Source of the DNA: Bradymonas sp963697525
GTDB taxonomy: Bacteria > Myxococcota_A > Bradymonadia > Bradymonadales > Bradymonadaceae
NCBI GenBank assembly: GCA_963697525.1
Contig: OY969087.1
Location: 5,146,001 to 5,210,000 of the forward strand
Length of the DNA stretch: 64,000 bases
Direction of reading: 5' to 3'
Both the position numbers and the translations under genes were made by a program. Below are positions 9,106-19,764 of the stretch, piece by piece. A model generated the notes under the pieces. It saw only the letters and a program-made list of their open reading frames with translations, was not told the DNA's origin and did no database searches. How positions within the stretch are numbered: the stretch's first letter is position 1; every line of letters begins with the position of its first letter.

Positions 9106-9855
9106 ATGCGGCGCGACCGGTGGGTGGTCATCGCCGGGCTGGTGCTCATCAGCGCGCTGACCTGGGTGTGGACGGTGTGGATGTCCTGGGACATGCAGGG
9201 CATGTACTTTGGCCAAGCCATGGTCGGCGCGCACCTGCACCCGTGGAGCGCGGGCCACTTCGCGATGATGTTCGCGATGTGGTCGGTGATGATGGTGGCG
9301 ATGATGGCCCCCACCGCCGCCCCTATGGTGCTGGTCTTTGCGCGCATCAACCGGGCGCGGCGCCAAAAACAACAGCCCTATGCGGCCACGGGCGTCTTTT
9401 TGGCGGGCTATCTGCTCGCGTGGGTGGGGTTTAGCCTGCTGGCGACGCTGCTGCAGTGGGGGCTAGAGTCGGCTGCCCTGCTCTCTGCGTCGATGGCCAG
9501 CGCCAGCGCGACCTTCGGCGGCGTGGTCCTCATCGTCACCGGCGTCTTTCAATTCACCCCGTTGAAGCGGGCCTGCCTGACGCATTGCCGAAGCCCCCTG
9601 CAATTCATCCTCAACGACTGGCGCGACGGCGCCCGCGGTGCGCTGGCCATGGGCCTAACGCACGGCGGCTATTGCATGGGCTGCTGCTGGTTCTTGATGC
9701 TGCTCTTATTCGTCGCCGGGGTGATGAACCTGCTGTGGATGGCCGTGATCACCGTGTTCGTACTCCTCGAGAAGGTCGCCCCCCGCGGCGACGTCGTGGG
9801 CCGCGTCGGCGGCGTTCTACTCCTCGGCGCCGGCCTGGTCTCGCTGCTCGCCTGA
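9106..9855 (+). CDS. DUF2182 integral membrane protein (COG5486, predicted metal-binding)
   Basis: About 249 residues from ATG 9106; the frame stays open upstream, so a start some residues earlier is possible. Five or six hydrophobic helices are visible. Family features are the WSVMMVAMMAPTAAPM helix with its run of methionines, and a late helix with GLTHGGYCMGCCWFLM, where His, Cys and Met residues cluster in the membrane. COG5486 is described as predicted metal-binding. The gene follows the DUF1326 gene by 40 bases. A joint role in metal handling at the membrane is plausible but unproven. Confidence 0.88.
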   Translation: MRRDRWVVIAGLVLISALTWVWTVWMSWDMQGMYFGQAMVGAHLHPWSAGHFAMMFAMWSVMMVAMMAPTAAPMVLVFARINRARRQKQQPYAATGVFLAGYLLAWVGFSLLATLLQWGLESAALLSASMASASATFGGVVLIVTGVFQFTPLKRACLTHCRSPLQFILNDWRDGARGALAMGLTHGGYCMGCCWFLMLLLFVAGVMNLLWMAVITVFVLLEKVAPRGDVVGRVGGVLLLGAGLVSLLA

Positions 9856-9981
9856 CCCTGACCGCCAATTGAAATTGAATGCACGCCGGGGGGCGCACGT
9901 CTTGTAGACGTATGGCAAACTGAGTTCTACGATAAACGTGTTCACGCGATGTTGATGATGACGGCGACCCGGGCTGAGACG

Positions 9982-11097
9982 ATGTTCAGGAATCCATGGA
10001 AGTACCTGGCGGGTGTTCTTTCGATGTCGATCCTCTTGCTGGCTGCCGGGTGCACCGAGCCCAAGGGCGAGCGCGGCGGCTGTGCTGCCGATAACCAGTG
10101 CAAAGGAGACCGCGTCTGCAGCTCGCAGGGCGTGTGCGTCGATCCGTCTGCGCTGGCCGACGCCTCCGGCCAGACCGGAGGAGACCAGGACGCGGGGCCG
10201 ACGGCCGATGCGGGCCCCTCCCACGATGCCAGCACACCGCCCGACGCCGCGCAGGTCGACGCCGGCACGCAGGACACCGGCGAAAGCGCCTGCGCCCAGG
10301 CGCCCACCGCCGTGGCCACCATCGCCGCCGACGGCCAGCCCTCCGGCCAGTCCATCGAGGCGGCGCCGGACACCCTCATCAAGCTCGACGGACGCAGCAG
10401 CACCGCGCCCAACGGCACGATTCGCAAGTACGAGTGGAGCTTCGTCAAATTTCCCTACCAGGCCGACCTGCCCAACCAAAAGCCGCGCCTGCAGGTGGGC
10501 CAAGACGGCACCGCCTCGTTTCGGGCCAAGAACATCGGCACCTACGTGCTGGAGCTGACCGTTCAGGATTCCCACGGCACCAAGAGTTGCGCGGCGGCGC
10601 GGGTGACCGCCGAGGTCAACACCGACGCTCAGATCTACGTGGAGATGGTCTGGACGACCCCCGGCGACCACGACCAGACCGACAACAACGGCACCGACCT
10701 CGACCTGCACTACAAGCACCCGCAGGGCGAGTGGGGCTACGAGCCGCTGGATATCTTCTGGTACAATCCCACCGCCGACTGGGGCAGCCGCAACAACCAC
10801 GACGACGACCCCAAGCTTCTGTTCGACGACGACGATGGCAATGGCCCGGAGTCGGTCGTACACGACCAGGCGCAGCCCCTGAGCTACCGCGTGGGCGTCT
10901 ACTACTACGACGACAACGGCATGGGCCCGAGCGACGTGACCATCCGCGTCTATCTGAACGGGACGCTCTCGCGCGAAATCACCGGCGAGCGCATGCCCGG
11001 CAAAGACACCTTCTACGAGGCGCTGACCATCGACGCCGGCCACATGACCACGCATCTGGACGACGCGCATTATGACGGATATCCGCCGACGAACTAA
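9982..11097 (+). CDS. Lipoprotein with PKD-like domain
   Basis: 371 residues from ATG 9982; an in-frame ATG at 9949 would add 11 residues before the signal peptide. The start gives a clean type II signal: basic N-terminus, hydrophobic core and lipobox LAAGC. A short Cys-rich segment (CAADNQCKGDRVCSSQGVC) follows, as often seen in myxobacterial-type surface lipoproteins, then an Asp/Ala/Gly-rich linker. About 105-200 looks like a PKD/Ig-type fold (PTAVATIAADG start, then LDGRSS and YEWSF). The last third, rich in Asp/Asn and aromatic residues, resembles a carbohydrate- or calcium-binding beta-sandwich but is not assigned. It probably sits on the outer membrane surface or periplasmic face. Confidence 0.8.
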   Translation: MFRNPWKYLAGVLSMSILLLAAGCTEPKGERGGCAADNQCKGDRVCSSQGVCVDPSALADASGQTGGDQDAGPTADAGPSHDASTPPDAAQVDAGTQDTGESACAQAPTAVATIAADGQPSGQSIEAAPDTLIKLDGRSSTAPNGTIRKYEWSFVKFPYQADLPNQKPRLQVGQDGTASFRAKNIGTYVLELTVQDSHGTKSCAAARVTAEVNTDAQIYVEMVWTTPGDHDQTDNNGTDLDLHYKHPQGEWGYEPLDIFWYNPTADWGSRNNHDDDPKLLFDDDDGNGPESVVHDQAQPLSYRVGVYYYDDNGMGPSDVTIRVYLNGTLSREITGERMPGKDTFYEALTIDAGHMTTHLDDAHYDGYPPTN

Positions 11098-11776
11098 GCC
11101 GCCCCGACTCATCCGCCCGGCGCTCGTCGGCCTGCTGCTCCTGTGGGGCGCGACCGGCTGTCAGACGCCCAACCAGGGGACTTCCGAGGTCACCTCCGTG
11201 GGGCAAAGCGAGCATCCCGGCGGCACCGAACCGGTGCCTCATCCGGGCGAGTCGGCCGCCAACGCGCCCGCCCACGCCCCCGGCGGCGCCAGCCTGGAGC
11301 ACGACACCTGCCGCCCGGGCGCCGACTACCGCGTCATCTCGCTCGACAGCGACGACCCCAGTCAGTGCGTCCAGATCTGCAGCGCCCAGATGCGCTGCAT
11401 GGCGTTGACCTACCGCGCGCCCGCTCGGGCTGGCGATAGGCCCCAATGCCACCTCAAACACTCCATCCCCGACAAGGTCACCGGCCACACGGGCTGCGTC
11501 TCGTGGGTCAATCCCCGCGCCCAGCGCCGCCTGGCGCTGCTCCAAAAGCAGGGCTTCGAGCTCGACACCCGCCGCCCGGGCGCCGATTTCCGTGACTTCG
11601 CCATGGACCAGGCCGACCCTGCCCTGTGCCAGAAGGCCTGCCAGAACTTACGCGATTGCAAGGCATTTACCTACGTGCGCCCCGGCCAGGAGGGCGACAA
11701 AGCCCACTGCTACCTCAAGAGCGACGCCCCCAAACCCGTCTCGGGACAGGACTGCTGCATTTCGGGGCTCAAATAG
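11072..11776 (+). CDS. Lipoprotein with two PAN/Apple-like domains
   Basis: 234 residues. N-terminal basic stretch, hydrophobic core and lipobox GATGC give a lipoprotein signal. After a Pro/Ala/Gly-rich linker come two repeats of about 75 residues, each opening with RPGADYR or RPGADFRDF and carrying a PxxCxxxC pair, a Cys in MRCMALTY or LRDCKAFTY, and a closing CHLK or CYLK with a final Cys pair. This spacing fits the PAN/Apple family, which binds proteins or carbohydrates. The start overlaps the previous lipoprotein gene by 26 bases, so the two are probably co-expressed. Target and surface topology are unknown. Confidence 0.82.
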   Translation: MTDIRRRTKPPRLIRPALVGLLLLWGATGCQTPNQGTSEVTSVGQSEHPGGTEPVPHPGESAANAPAHAPGGASLEHDTCRPGADYRVISLDSDDPSQCVQICSAQMRCMALTYRAPARAGDRPQCHLKHSIPDKVTGHTGCVSWVNPRAQRRLALLQKQGFELDTRRPGADFRDFAMDQADPALCQKACQNLRDCKAFTYVRPGQEGDKAHCYLKSDAPKPVSGQDCCISGLK

Positions 11777-11906
11777 TCGACTTGCGATCGACCGCGCCGC
11801 CGTCGTCCGGCGCATATCAGCCATGGGCGTTGACCACCCGAAAGACGACGGGTAGTCTGCGGCCTCTGGTCTGATTTTTCATCTGTATCAACGCTGTGGT
11901 TGGATT

Positions 11907-12773
11907 ATGTATTGTGCTCCCACCGTGCACGCGCGAGTCCCCTGGGGCTCGCGCTACCTTCGCTTTCTTCTGGCGCTCGCCGTCCTGCTGATGGCCGCGC
12001 CCGCCTTCGCACAGGACGCCGCCCCCAAGCCGGTCACGCCCAGCGCCAAGCAGTCCAAGCTCAACGAGAGCGGCGTGCGCGCCCTGGCCAACGGCGATTA
12101 TGTGACCGCCATCTCGCTGCTCGAGGAGTCGGTCTACATCGGCAAGCTCAACATCGCCTACCTGAACCTCGGGCGGGCTTACGAGTTGGCGGGCAAGTGT
12201 GACAAGGCTCGCGAGACCCTCGAGAAGGTCGCCGGTGCCACCCCGGTCGTCGAGCCGCCGGTGGGTTTCGTCAACTCCAAAGCCAAAGAGTACCTGGCCG
12301 AGCTCGACACGAAGTGCAAAACCAAAGACAAAACCGCCACCACCGCACAAGCGACGCCGAAAACGACCGTTCAGCCCGACAAGTCCGGCTCGAGCGTCGC
12401 TGCGCCGGCGACCCCGGCCGATGCGGGTAGCGCGACGAAGACCTGGGGCATCGCCACCACGTCGGTCGGCGCCGCCCTGGTGGTCGGGGCGGTGGGGATG
12501 CACTTTTTGTGGGCCGAGTCCATCCGCCAGGATGCCCGCGACTCGGCGAACTCGGGCACGGTCGTCCACGGCATCTCCCAGCGAGACTTCCTGGCCGCCC
12601 AGGACGATGCCAACACCGTCGACACCGCCGCCCTGGCCACGGGCATCGTCGGCGGCATCTCCACCGGCGTGGGCGTGTATTTGTGGCTGTCTGATGATGG
12701 CGATGCCCAACAATCGCTGCTGATGACCCCGACGACAGGTGGAACCGAGCTGACCTATTCGGCTCGCTTCTGA
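11907..12773 (+). CDS. TPR-type protein with C-terminal hydrophobic pair
   Basis: 288 residues with a signal peptide ending in APAFA. Residues about 45-135 look like one to two TPR units (NESGVRALANGDYVTAISLL, then YLNLGRAYELAGKCDKARE). A Lys/Thr/Pro-rich linker follows, then two hydrophobic glycine-rich segments (SVGAALVVGAVGMHFLW and ATGIVGGISTGVGVYLWL) around a short polar loop. The gene at 14752-15546 has exactly this architecture, including a similar loop with a SAQD/AAQDD pattern, so the two are paralogs. The set sits upstream of a Ser/Thr kinase. Proteins of this type are common and uncharacterised in myxobacteria. Confidence 0.8.
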   Translation: MYCAPTVHARVPWGSRYLRFLLALAVLLMAAPAFAQDAAPKPVTPSAKQSKLNESGVRALANGDYVTAISLLEESVYIGKLNIAYLNLGRAYELAGKCDKARETLEKVAGATPVVEPPVGFVNSKAKEYLAELDTKCKTKDKTATTAQATPKTTVQPDKSGSSVAAPATPADAGSATKTWGIATTSVGAALVVGAVGMHFLWAESIRQDARDSANSGTVVHGISQRDFLAAQDDANTVDTAALATGIVGGISTGVGVYLWLSDDGDAQQSLLMTPTTGGTELTYSARF

Positions 12774-12842
12774 TTATATGACGGGCCCATTTCGATGCCG
12801 AGCCGGCCTCCCCGAATGATTGCTCCACCGGAGCCAATGACT

Positions 12843-14628
12843 ATGCGCGTTCGATCTCTTTGTATTGCCATCGTGGCCCTCTCCACCGTCGCCGTTGCCG
12901 GATGCAACACCGAGCTAGGCGCGGGATCGCATACCTTTGCCTGTGGCCCGGACAAACCGTGCGCGGCGGGCTTCGAGTGCCGCAACGACGCGACGTTGGG
13001 CGAGGCGGTATGCGTGGCCCAGGGCACGCTTTTACCCGACGCCGGCCTGGACGCGACGACGGATGTTGCCGGCGATACGGCGCCGAGCGGCGACGCCGCG
13101 ATCGACACGGCGACTGATAGCGGAACGCCATCACCAGATGTGGGCGTGGATGTCGCGGTCGATGTGGGCGTGGACACCGCCGAATGCAGCGCCGGAGAGA
13201 CCCGGTCGTGCTACACCGGCCCAGCGGCGACAAGCGGCGTCGGCGAATGTCACGCTGGAGTGAAATCGTGCACCGGCGGCTCGTTCGGCGCCTGCTCCGG
13301 GGAGGTCAAGCCCAGCGCGGAGTCGTGCGGCACGGGCCTCGATGAAGATTGTGATGGGGTGGCCGACGATTGGTGCGCCGTCCAGTACATCGGCGTCGAC
13401 AATGCCGGCAGCGATCCCTTCGGCGGCAAGGATTGGGCGAATTCCATCGCCACCGACAACGACGGAAACGTCTACCTCACCGGTTATGTCGCCGCCGACA
13501 TCACCGTCGGCTCAGTCAGCTCGTCGCCGGCGTATAATGCGACCTCGGGGAACCCGCGCGATGCCTTCGTGGCCAAGTACAGCGCCAACAGTACCCTGCA
13601 GTGGATCCCGGCTGCTCGGCTCCGCCGGCGACGATCGGTCCCAGGACGTGGGTGTGGACGCGGCCGGCAACGTCTACATCGCCGGGTTTACCAACGGCGT
13701 GTTCTCGGGCACCACCGTCAACGCCGACTACGACGCATACGTGGCCAAATTCGACAAGAACGGCCACCTGAAGTGGACCAAGCGCCTGCACACGGACGCC
13801 GACGACGAGTTCAACGCCCTCGACCTCGACGCCGCCGGTAATGTCTACGTCGCCGGGTTTACCAAGGGGGACGTGGCGGGGACGAACGCCGGCGGCGCCG
13901 ACATGATCGTGGCGTCCTACGATCCCAGCGGCACGAAGCGCTGGATCGACCAACGCGGCACGGCTCCCACCGGCACCAGCGCGGGCAACGACGTCGCCAC
14001 GGATATCATCGCCGACCAATACGGCGAGGTGATCGCCGTGGGCGCCACCGAAGGTCACCTCGCCACGTCCACCTCGTCCCCCCACTACGGCAAGACGGAC
14101 GCCTTTATGGCGTTGTACGACACCAGCGGGACGCTCAAACGCATCGAACAATACGGCACCAACGAGGTCGACAGTGCCACCAGCGTGGCGATGGCCGGCG
14201 GAATCATCATCGCCGGGCACACGCAGGGCTCGATGGACGGGAGCACCAATGCCGGCGGCGACGATCTCTTCGTCAAGCGCGTCACCAACGGGGGCTGGAC
14301 CATGCAAAAGGGCTCGGCGGGTAACGATTGGGTCGAGGATCTGGCCGTCGACAGCGCCGGTCATCTGTATGCGACCGGATTTACCGCCGGTAACCTGGCG
14401 GGGCACACCACCCCGACGGGCACCAAGGATACCTTCGTCTTGCCCATCGACAGCACCAATGGGACGCTGGCCTCGAGCGCGAAGTTCGTGTCGTCGCCGG
14501 GCTCGATTCACGCCTTCGGCGTCGCCGTCGACGCCAACCTCTATGTGGGCGGTGTGACCACCGGCGACCTGGGAAGCGCGTCTCGCCCGGGCGGCTACTC
14601 CGACGCGTTCGTCTACCGAGTGCCCTAA
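12843..14628 (+). pseudogene. SBBP-type beta-propeller lipoprotein, broken by a one-base frameshift
   Basis: Start ATG 12843 gives a lipoprotein signal (lipobox VAVAGC) and has GGAG nine bases upstream. A Cys-rich spacer (CGPDKPCAAGFECRNDA), an Asp/Ala/Thr linker and a MopE-like cysteine motif (AESCGTGLDEDCDGVADDWC) follow, then repeats of the SBBP kind (DNDGNVYLTGYV, DAFVAKYS). Near 13607-13609 the frame is lost: removing one C from the CCC run restores LQWIRLLGSAGDD, and the second frame continues through at least five more repeats (DAAGNVYIAGFT, DAAGNVYVAGFT) to the stop at 14628. Without correction the first frame runs into Arg-rich nonsense and stops at 13841. It is either a sequencing error or a real phase or decay mutation; the repeats after the break are intact, which favours a recent event or an error. 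Confidence 0.82.
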
Positions 14629-14751
14629 GGTCAACGGCGCTCGAGCGCGCGGATCCGGCAACTGTGGTCACTGTGGACGCGCCCGGCGACAAGGGTTATC
14701 ATCATCCCCACGAGACTACGGAATCCCCCTCGTTGTGTGCCCGAAGGTGCG

Positions 14752-15546
14752 ATGAAGAACGCAATTTCGCTAATACTGTCGGCCGCGCTGGTCGTCGGTG
14801 CGATGCCCACGATCGCCTTTGCTCAGGAGCCCTCCCACAAGCTCTCGCCGGACGAGCGCGCCAAGAAGGTCGAGGAACTCGCCGGCAAGGGCGCCGGCGC
14901 CTATCGCAAGGGTGAGTACGACAAGGCCATCGACCTGTTCAAGCAGGCCTACGCCATCGAGCCGGTGCCCAACCTGCTGTACAACATCGCCAAGAGCTAC
15001 GAAAAGCAGGACAACTACGACCAGGCCGTCGCCTACTACCAGAAGTTCGTCGTCGCCCCCGAGGTCGACAGCAAGGCCCGTCAGGCTGCGCTCGAGCGCA
15101 TCGACAGCCTGCGCCAGATCGCCCAGATGAAAAAGACCAAGGGCGAGCAAGGCGACGAGCACACCGACAAGAAGAAGCACAAGACGGCCCCGAAGAAGGA
15201 GCAAAGCGTCGACACGCCCGTCAATATGGCGGGGGTGTGGACCACCGTGGGTGGCGCGGCGCTTCTGGCCGGCGGGGCGGTCGCGGGGCTGGTGGCCTCC
15301 TCGAAGGCTGACACCGTCAAAAACGGCTCGACCTATGCCGATCGTAAATCGGCCCAGGACAGCGGCAAGACCGACGCCATGATCGCCGACGGGCTGTTCG
15401 TCGCCGGCGCCGCCGTCACCGGCGTGGGGCTGTATTTGCTGTTCTCGGGTGGTGAAGCCAAACCCCAGCCCGCCGCCGCCCAGGCGGTGGTTACGCCCTG
15501 GGTGACCACGCATTCGGCCGGCCTGGGCATGAGCCTCGACTTCTAA
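14752..15546 (+). CDS. TPR-type protein with C-terminal hydrophobic pair (paralog of 11907-12773)
   Basis: 264 residues from ATG 14752; GAAGG lies just upstream and the start opens a clear signal peptide ending near IAFAQ. The mature part begins with a helical TPR region (GAGAYRKGEYDKAIDLFKQ, LLYNIAKSYEKQDNYDQA, YYQKFV). A Lys-rich linker follows and then two hydrophobic glycine-rich segments (VGGAALLAGGAVAGLVA and FVAGAAVTGVGLYLLF) separated by a polar loop with SAQDSGK. The kinase gene starts 15 bases downstream, so the TPR protein is likely co-transcribed with it and could deliver or sense a signal at the membrane. Confidence 0.83.
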   Translation: MKNAISLILSAALVVGAMPTIAFAQEPSHKLSPDERAKKVEELAGKGAGAYRKGEYDKAIDLFKQAYAIEPVPNLLYNIAKSYEKQDNYDQAVAYYQKFVVAPEVDSKARQAALERIDSLRQIAQMKKTKGEQGDEHTDKKKHKTAPKKEQSVDTPVNMAGVWTTVGGAALLAGGAVAGLVASSKADTVKNGSTYADRKSAQDSGKTDAMIADGLFVAGAAVTGVGLYLLFSGGEAKPQPAAAQAVVTPWVTTHSAGLGMSLDF

Positions 15547-15561
15547 CGGAGACCATCCTCG

Positions 15562-17253
<1,692 letters not shown>

Positions 17254-17500
17254 ACGCCGCAAGCGCCACGCTCGATGCAGGCTAGCAGCCTGCGCTCCAG
17301 CCCCGCGCCGCAGGGGCCAAACCCCGCGCCGCTTGCCAAACGCCCCCCAATCGCTATAGTGCCCCCGTCGATAGCAACCGCGTCCACAGCTCTCCGTGGG
17401 TCGACCCGCGGAGCGCCCGAATCTGGGCCGGGAGAGTTGACGCAGCGGTGGACAAACCATGAGGCGTCGTCGATTGCCCGGCCCAACCAAGAGGAAATTT

Positions 17501-17845
17501 ATGGCACGATTGATGTCGAGTACGGAGTTGAAAGAGCGAATGGATGGCGAGGAAGAATTCGTCCTCGTCGATGTCACCGACGCCGAGAGCTTCGCCAAGG
17601 AGCATGTCCCCGGCGCGCGGAACATCCCGCTGAGCAAGTTGGCCGAGCAGGTCAAGCAGGAGCTGAGCAAGAACCAGCGCATCGTCGTCTACGGCCAAAA
17701 CCACGACGACGAATCTTCCAACCGTGCCTCGGACGTGCTCGAAGGCATGGGCTACCGCAAGGTCGCCGACTTCGACGGTGGGATCTACGCGTGGAAGCGC
17801 GCCGGGTTCCTGACCGAGGGCGACGAGGCCGAAGTCATCGGCTAA
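17501..17845 (+). CDS. Rhodanese-like protein lacking the catalytic cysteine
   Basis: 114 residues from ATG 17501, with GAGGA ten bases upstream. It shows the rhodanese fold signatures: ELKERM...FVLVDVTDAESFAKEHVPGARNIPL at the start and IYAWKRAGF near the end. At the active-site loop the family has VVYC followed by an Arg-containing loop; here it reads VVYGQNHDDESS, with Gly65 where Cys is expected. Sulfurtransferase activity is therefore unlikely, and a binding or regulatory role is more probable. A strong bidirectional terminator follows. Confidence 0.88.
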   Translation: MARLMSSTELKERMDGEEEFVLVDVTDAESFAKEHVPGARNIPLSKLAEQVKQELSKNQRIVVYGQNHDDESSNRASDVLEGMGYRKVADFDGGIYAWKRAGFLTEGDEAEVIG

Positions 17846-17862
17846 GGCCACGCCAACACACG

Positions 17863-17901
17863 AAAAAAGCCCGGCGAGCTCATGGCCCGCCGGGCTTTTT
17901 T
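17863..17901. terminator. Bidirectional rho-independent terminator
   Basis: Perfect 14-base inverted repeat: AAAAAAGCCCGGCG (17863-17876) pairs with CGCCGGGCTTTTTT (17888-17901) around an 11-base loop. The GC-rich stem is flanked by an A run on one side and a T run on the other, so it can end transcripts of both the rhodanese gene (plus) and the convergent gene at 17922-18530 (minus). Confidence 0.92.
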
Positions 17902-17921
17902 GCGTTCATCTGGGCGTCGGC

Positions 17922-18530
17922 TCAGTCCTCGACGGAGACCTCCGCGCGGAACAGCTGCACGTCGCCTTCGGTCTCGTAGAGCACCGAGGAGTACTCGCTG
18001 CCGGGGGACTCGTCGAGCTCGGCCCAATCCTCGACCAACTCCTCGGCCTTCTCAGCGGTGCGCAAGGCGGACACGCTGGCCATCTCCTGCTCGCGGTCGT
18101 AGCGCACGACCACGTGCACCGTCTCGTCGGTGATGTCCGACGCCTGTAGGTAGGAGCCGCCTTCGATGGGCTCGAGCTCGAGCAGATCGACGATCTCCTC
18201 GCGCCCGTCGGCCAGGTGGCGCACGACCACCGCCTCATCGTCGGCCTTGGCCACGATGACCACCTCTTTGGCCGGATGGCCCTCGGCGTTGACCTTGCCG
18301 CGGTGCTCGTGTTCGGCCGCCAGCAAATAAATGCGATGCGGGGCAATGCCGCGCGCCTCCAGCAGCCGGTGCAGCCGGTCGTTCTCCTCGATCAAGTCGA
18401 GGTAGCGCTCGGCATCGCGAAGATTGGTCGTGCGGAAGACAACCTCACCTTCCTCATCCAGAATCTTGCAATGACGGCTGCCACGGTCAATGGTCAGTCC
18501 TTGATAACTCTTCTCGCTACCCACGTTCAA
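17922..18530 (-). CDS. Conserved-looking acidic protein of unknown function
   Basis: 202 residues, acidic, with no signal peptide or membrane helix. The start reads MNVGSEKSYQGLTIDRG and is followed by ILDEEGEVVFRTTNLRDAER, then a predicted helical stretch (YLDLIEENDRLHRLLEARG) that could be a short coiled coil. The remaining part alternates short beta-like and acidic segments (IVAKADDEAVVVRHL; DETVHVVVRYDRE). It is divergent from the DUF421 gene and convergent with the rhodanese gene, whose terminator they share. I do not recognise a family. Confidence 0.65.
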   Translation of the reverse strand: MNVGSEKSYQGLTIDRGSRHCKILDEEGEVVFRTTNLRDAERYLDLIEENDRLHRLLEARGIAPHRIYLLAAEHEHRGKVNAEGHPAKEVVIVAKADDEAVVVRHLADGREEIVDLLELEPIEGGSYLQASDITDETVHVVVRYDREQEMASVSALRTAEKAEELVEDWAELDESPGSEYSSVLYETEGDVQLFRAEVSVED

Positions 18531-18794
18531 ACCTCTGCGTTGTGGTACGAAGCAAAATCGACGTCTGGGATAATAGGGGATTTCTGCGACGGCTGATCTT
18601 TAGAGCACACCGTTGTGGGTTGTAAAGAGCCCGCCGAGCATTCGACAAGCCCGCCACGCGCTCGTTGGGCTCATCGGCCGTCCAACACGGCTCCGATCGC
18701 TGGCATTCCCGCGCTTGGGCCCCCGGTTGAAACCCCCGCGCGCCGTCACCACATTGAGGGTACGAGTCGTTTCTTCTTCTTCGGAACGTGCGCG

Positions 18795-19292
18795 ATGGAC
18801 TGGTTTCATACCGTGGTCGGCCAGAGCAGTCAGACGATCACCTGGTGGCAGATGTCTATCCGCGCGCTGCTGCTCTTCCTGATCGCCGTGGTGGTCATCC
18901 GCCTCGCCGGGGACCGCATCTTTGGCAAGAACACCGTGCTCGACATCGTGTTGGGGGTGGTGCTGGGGTCGAACTTCAGCCGCGCGATGACCGGCAACGC
19001 CGAGTTCATTCCCGTGGTCGTTTCCACGGTGGTCCTGGTGGCGGTCCACACCGCCCTCGCCCACCTGGCCTGGCATAGCAAAGCCGTCTCCCGGGCGGTC
19101 AAGGGCGAGGAGCGCCAATTGGTCGAGGACGGAACGATCCTGTGGAAGGCGATGCGCCGCCAGGGCATCGCCGAGGGTGACCTGGCCGAGGCCATGCGCC
19201 AGCAGGGAGTCGAGCCCGACCTCGACCAGATCCAGGACGCCTTTTTGGAGCGAAGCGGCAAGATCAGCATCATCACCCGCCAGTCGAGCTAA
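18795..19292 (+). CDS. DUF421 (YetF-type) membrane protein
   Basis: 165 residues from ATG 18795, the first ATG that opens the recognisable protein; the open frame upstream is low-complexity. Three hydrophobic helices lie in the first 95 residues (ALLLFLIAVVVIRLAG; TVLDIVLGVVLGSNFSRAM; PVVVSTVVLVAVHTALAHL). The soluble tail contains the DUF421 pattern RQLVEDGTILWKAMRRQGI with LxEAMRQQGV. Length is typical of the short members of the family. No function is established; family members are found at the inner membrane. Confidence 0.85.
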   Translation: MDWFHTVVGQSSQTITWWQMSIRALLLFLIAVVVIRLAGDRIFGKNTVLDIVLGVVLGSNFSRAMTGNAEFIPVVVSTVVLVAVHTALAHLAWHSKAVSRAVKGEERQLVEDGTILWKAMRRQGIAEGDLAEAMRQQGVEPDLDQIQDAFLERSGKISIITRQSS

Positions 19293-19764
19293 CCCGGCGC
19301 TGCTTTGGCATTTGCCGCCCCACCGGCCCCGACGGTACAGTGGAAGTGCGCGGGAACATTCCGCCCGGCGCGCGAGGTTCCTGCACGTGGAACCGTCACC
19401 GATCTGATACCGCAAAGGTCTGTCCAGCATGGATGAGCATACCGACGTCGAGACGCCCCGCGGGCGTGCCCGTCGCCCGGCCTATCACCTAGGGGGCTGC
19501 GGCAAAACTCCCGCTGCGTCTCGGCAGCTCGCCGCCACGATCTCTTTGGCGTCTTCGTTCGACGATGCAGACGGTATCGCCTCGCTCAGCCGCCGGCGAC
19601 CTCGTGGCGGCGCATCTGCCGAGAAAACCTGGCGATGTGAGCAGCGTCGAGCGCAAGGAGTCGGCTCGCGGGCGATGCAGCGCATCGTCGAGAGTCGACG
19701 ACGCAGCGATCGTCGCTGCTCGCGCGCCAGGCGCAACCGGGAGTTTTGCCGCAGCCTCCTTGGG
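19293..19764 (+). other. 472-base non-coding region holding a structured inverted-repeat element
   Basis: No gene is supported here. An open frame from 19429 runs into the downstream TPR gene, with AAAGG upstream (19414-19418), so an extended start there cannot be excluded, but it would place about 112 Arg/Ser-rich residues before a clean lipoprotein signal. The region contains the inverted-repeat element described separately at 19495-19756. Confidence 0.6.
19495..19756. repeat. Inverted-repeat element with three internal hairpins
   Basis: A perfect 19-base inverted repeat, GGCTGCGGCAAAACTCCCG (19495-19513) and its reverse complement (19738-19756), brackets 224 bases. Close to the right arm lie three consecutive palindromes: GATGC-AGC-GCATC (19674-19686), GTCGA-GAG-TCGAC (19687-19699) and GCAGCGA-TCG-TCGCTGC (19703-19719). 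The right arm ends nine bases before the proposed start of the TPR lipoprotein. Candidate explanations are a MITE-like insertion or a structured leader RNA. No other copy was seen in the window. Confidence 0.7.

Noticed and set aside
19495..19756. Retron
   Set aside because: Inverted repeats around hairpins look retron-like, but there is no reverse transcriptase gene in the window.
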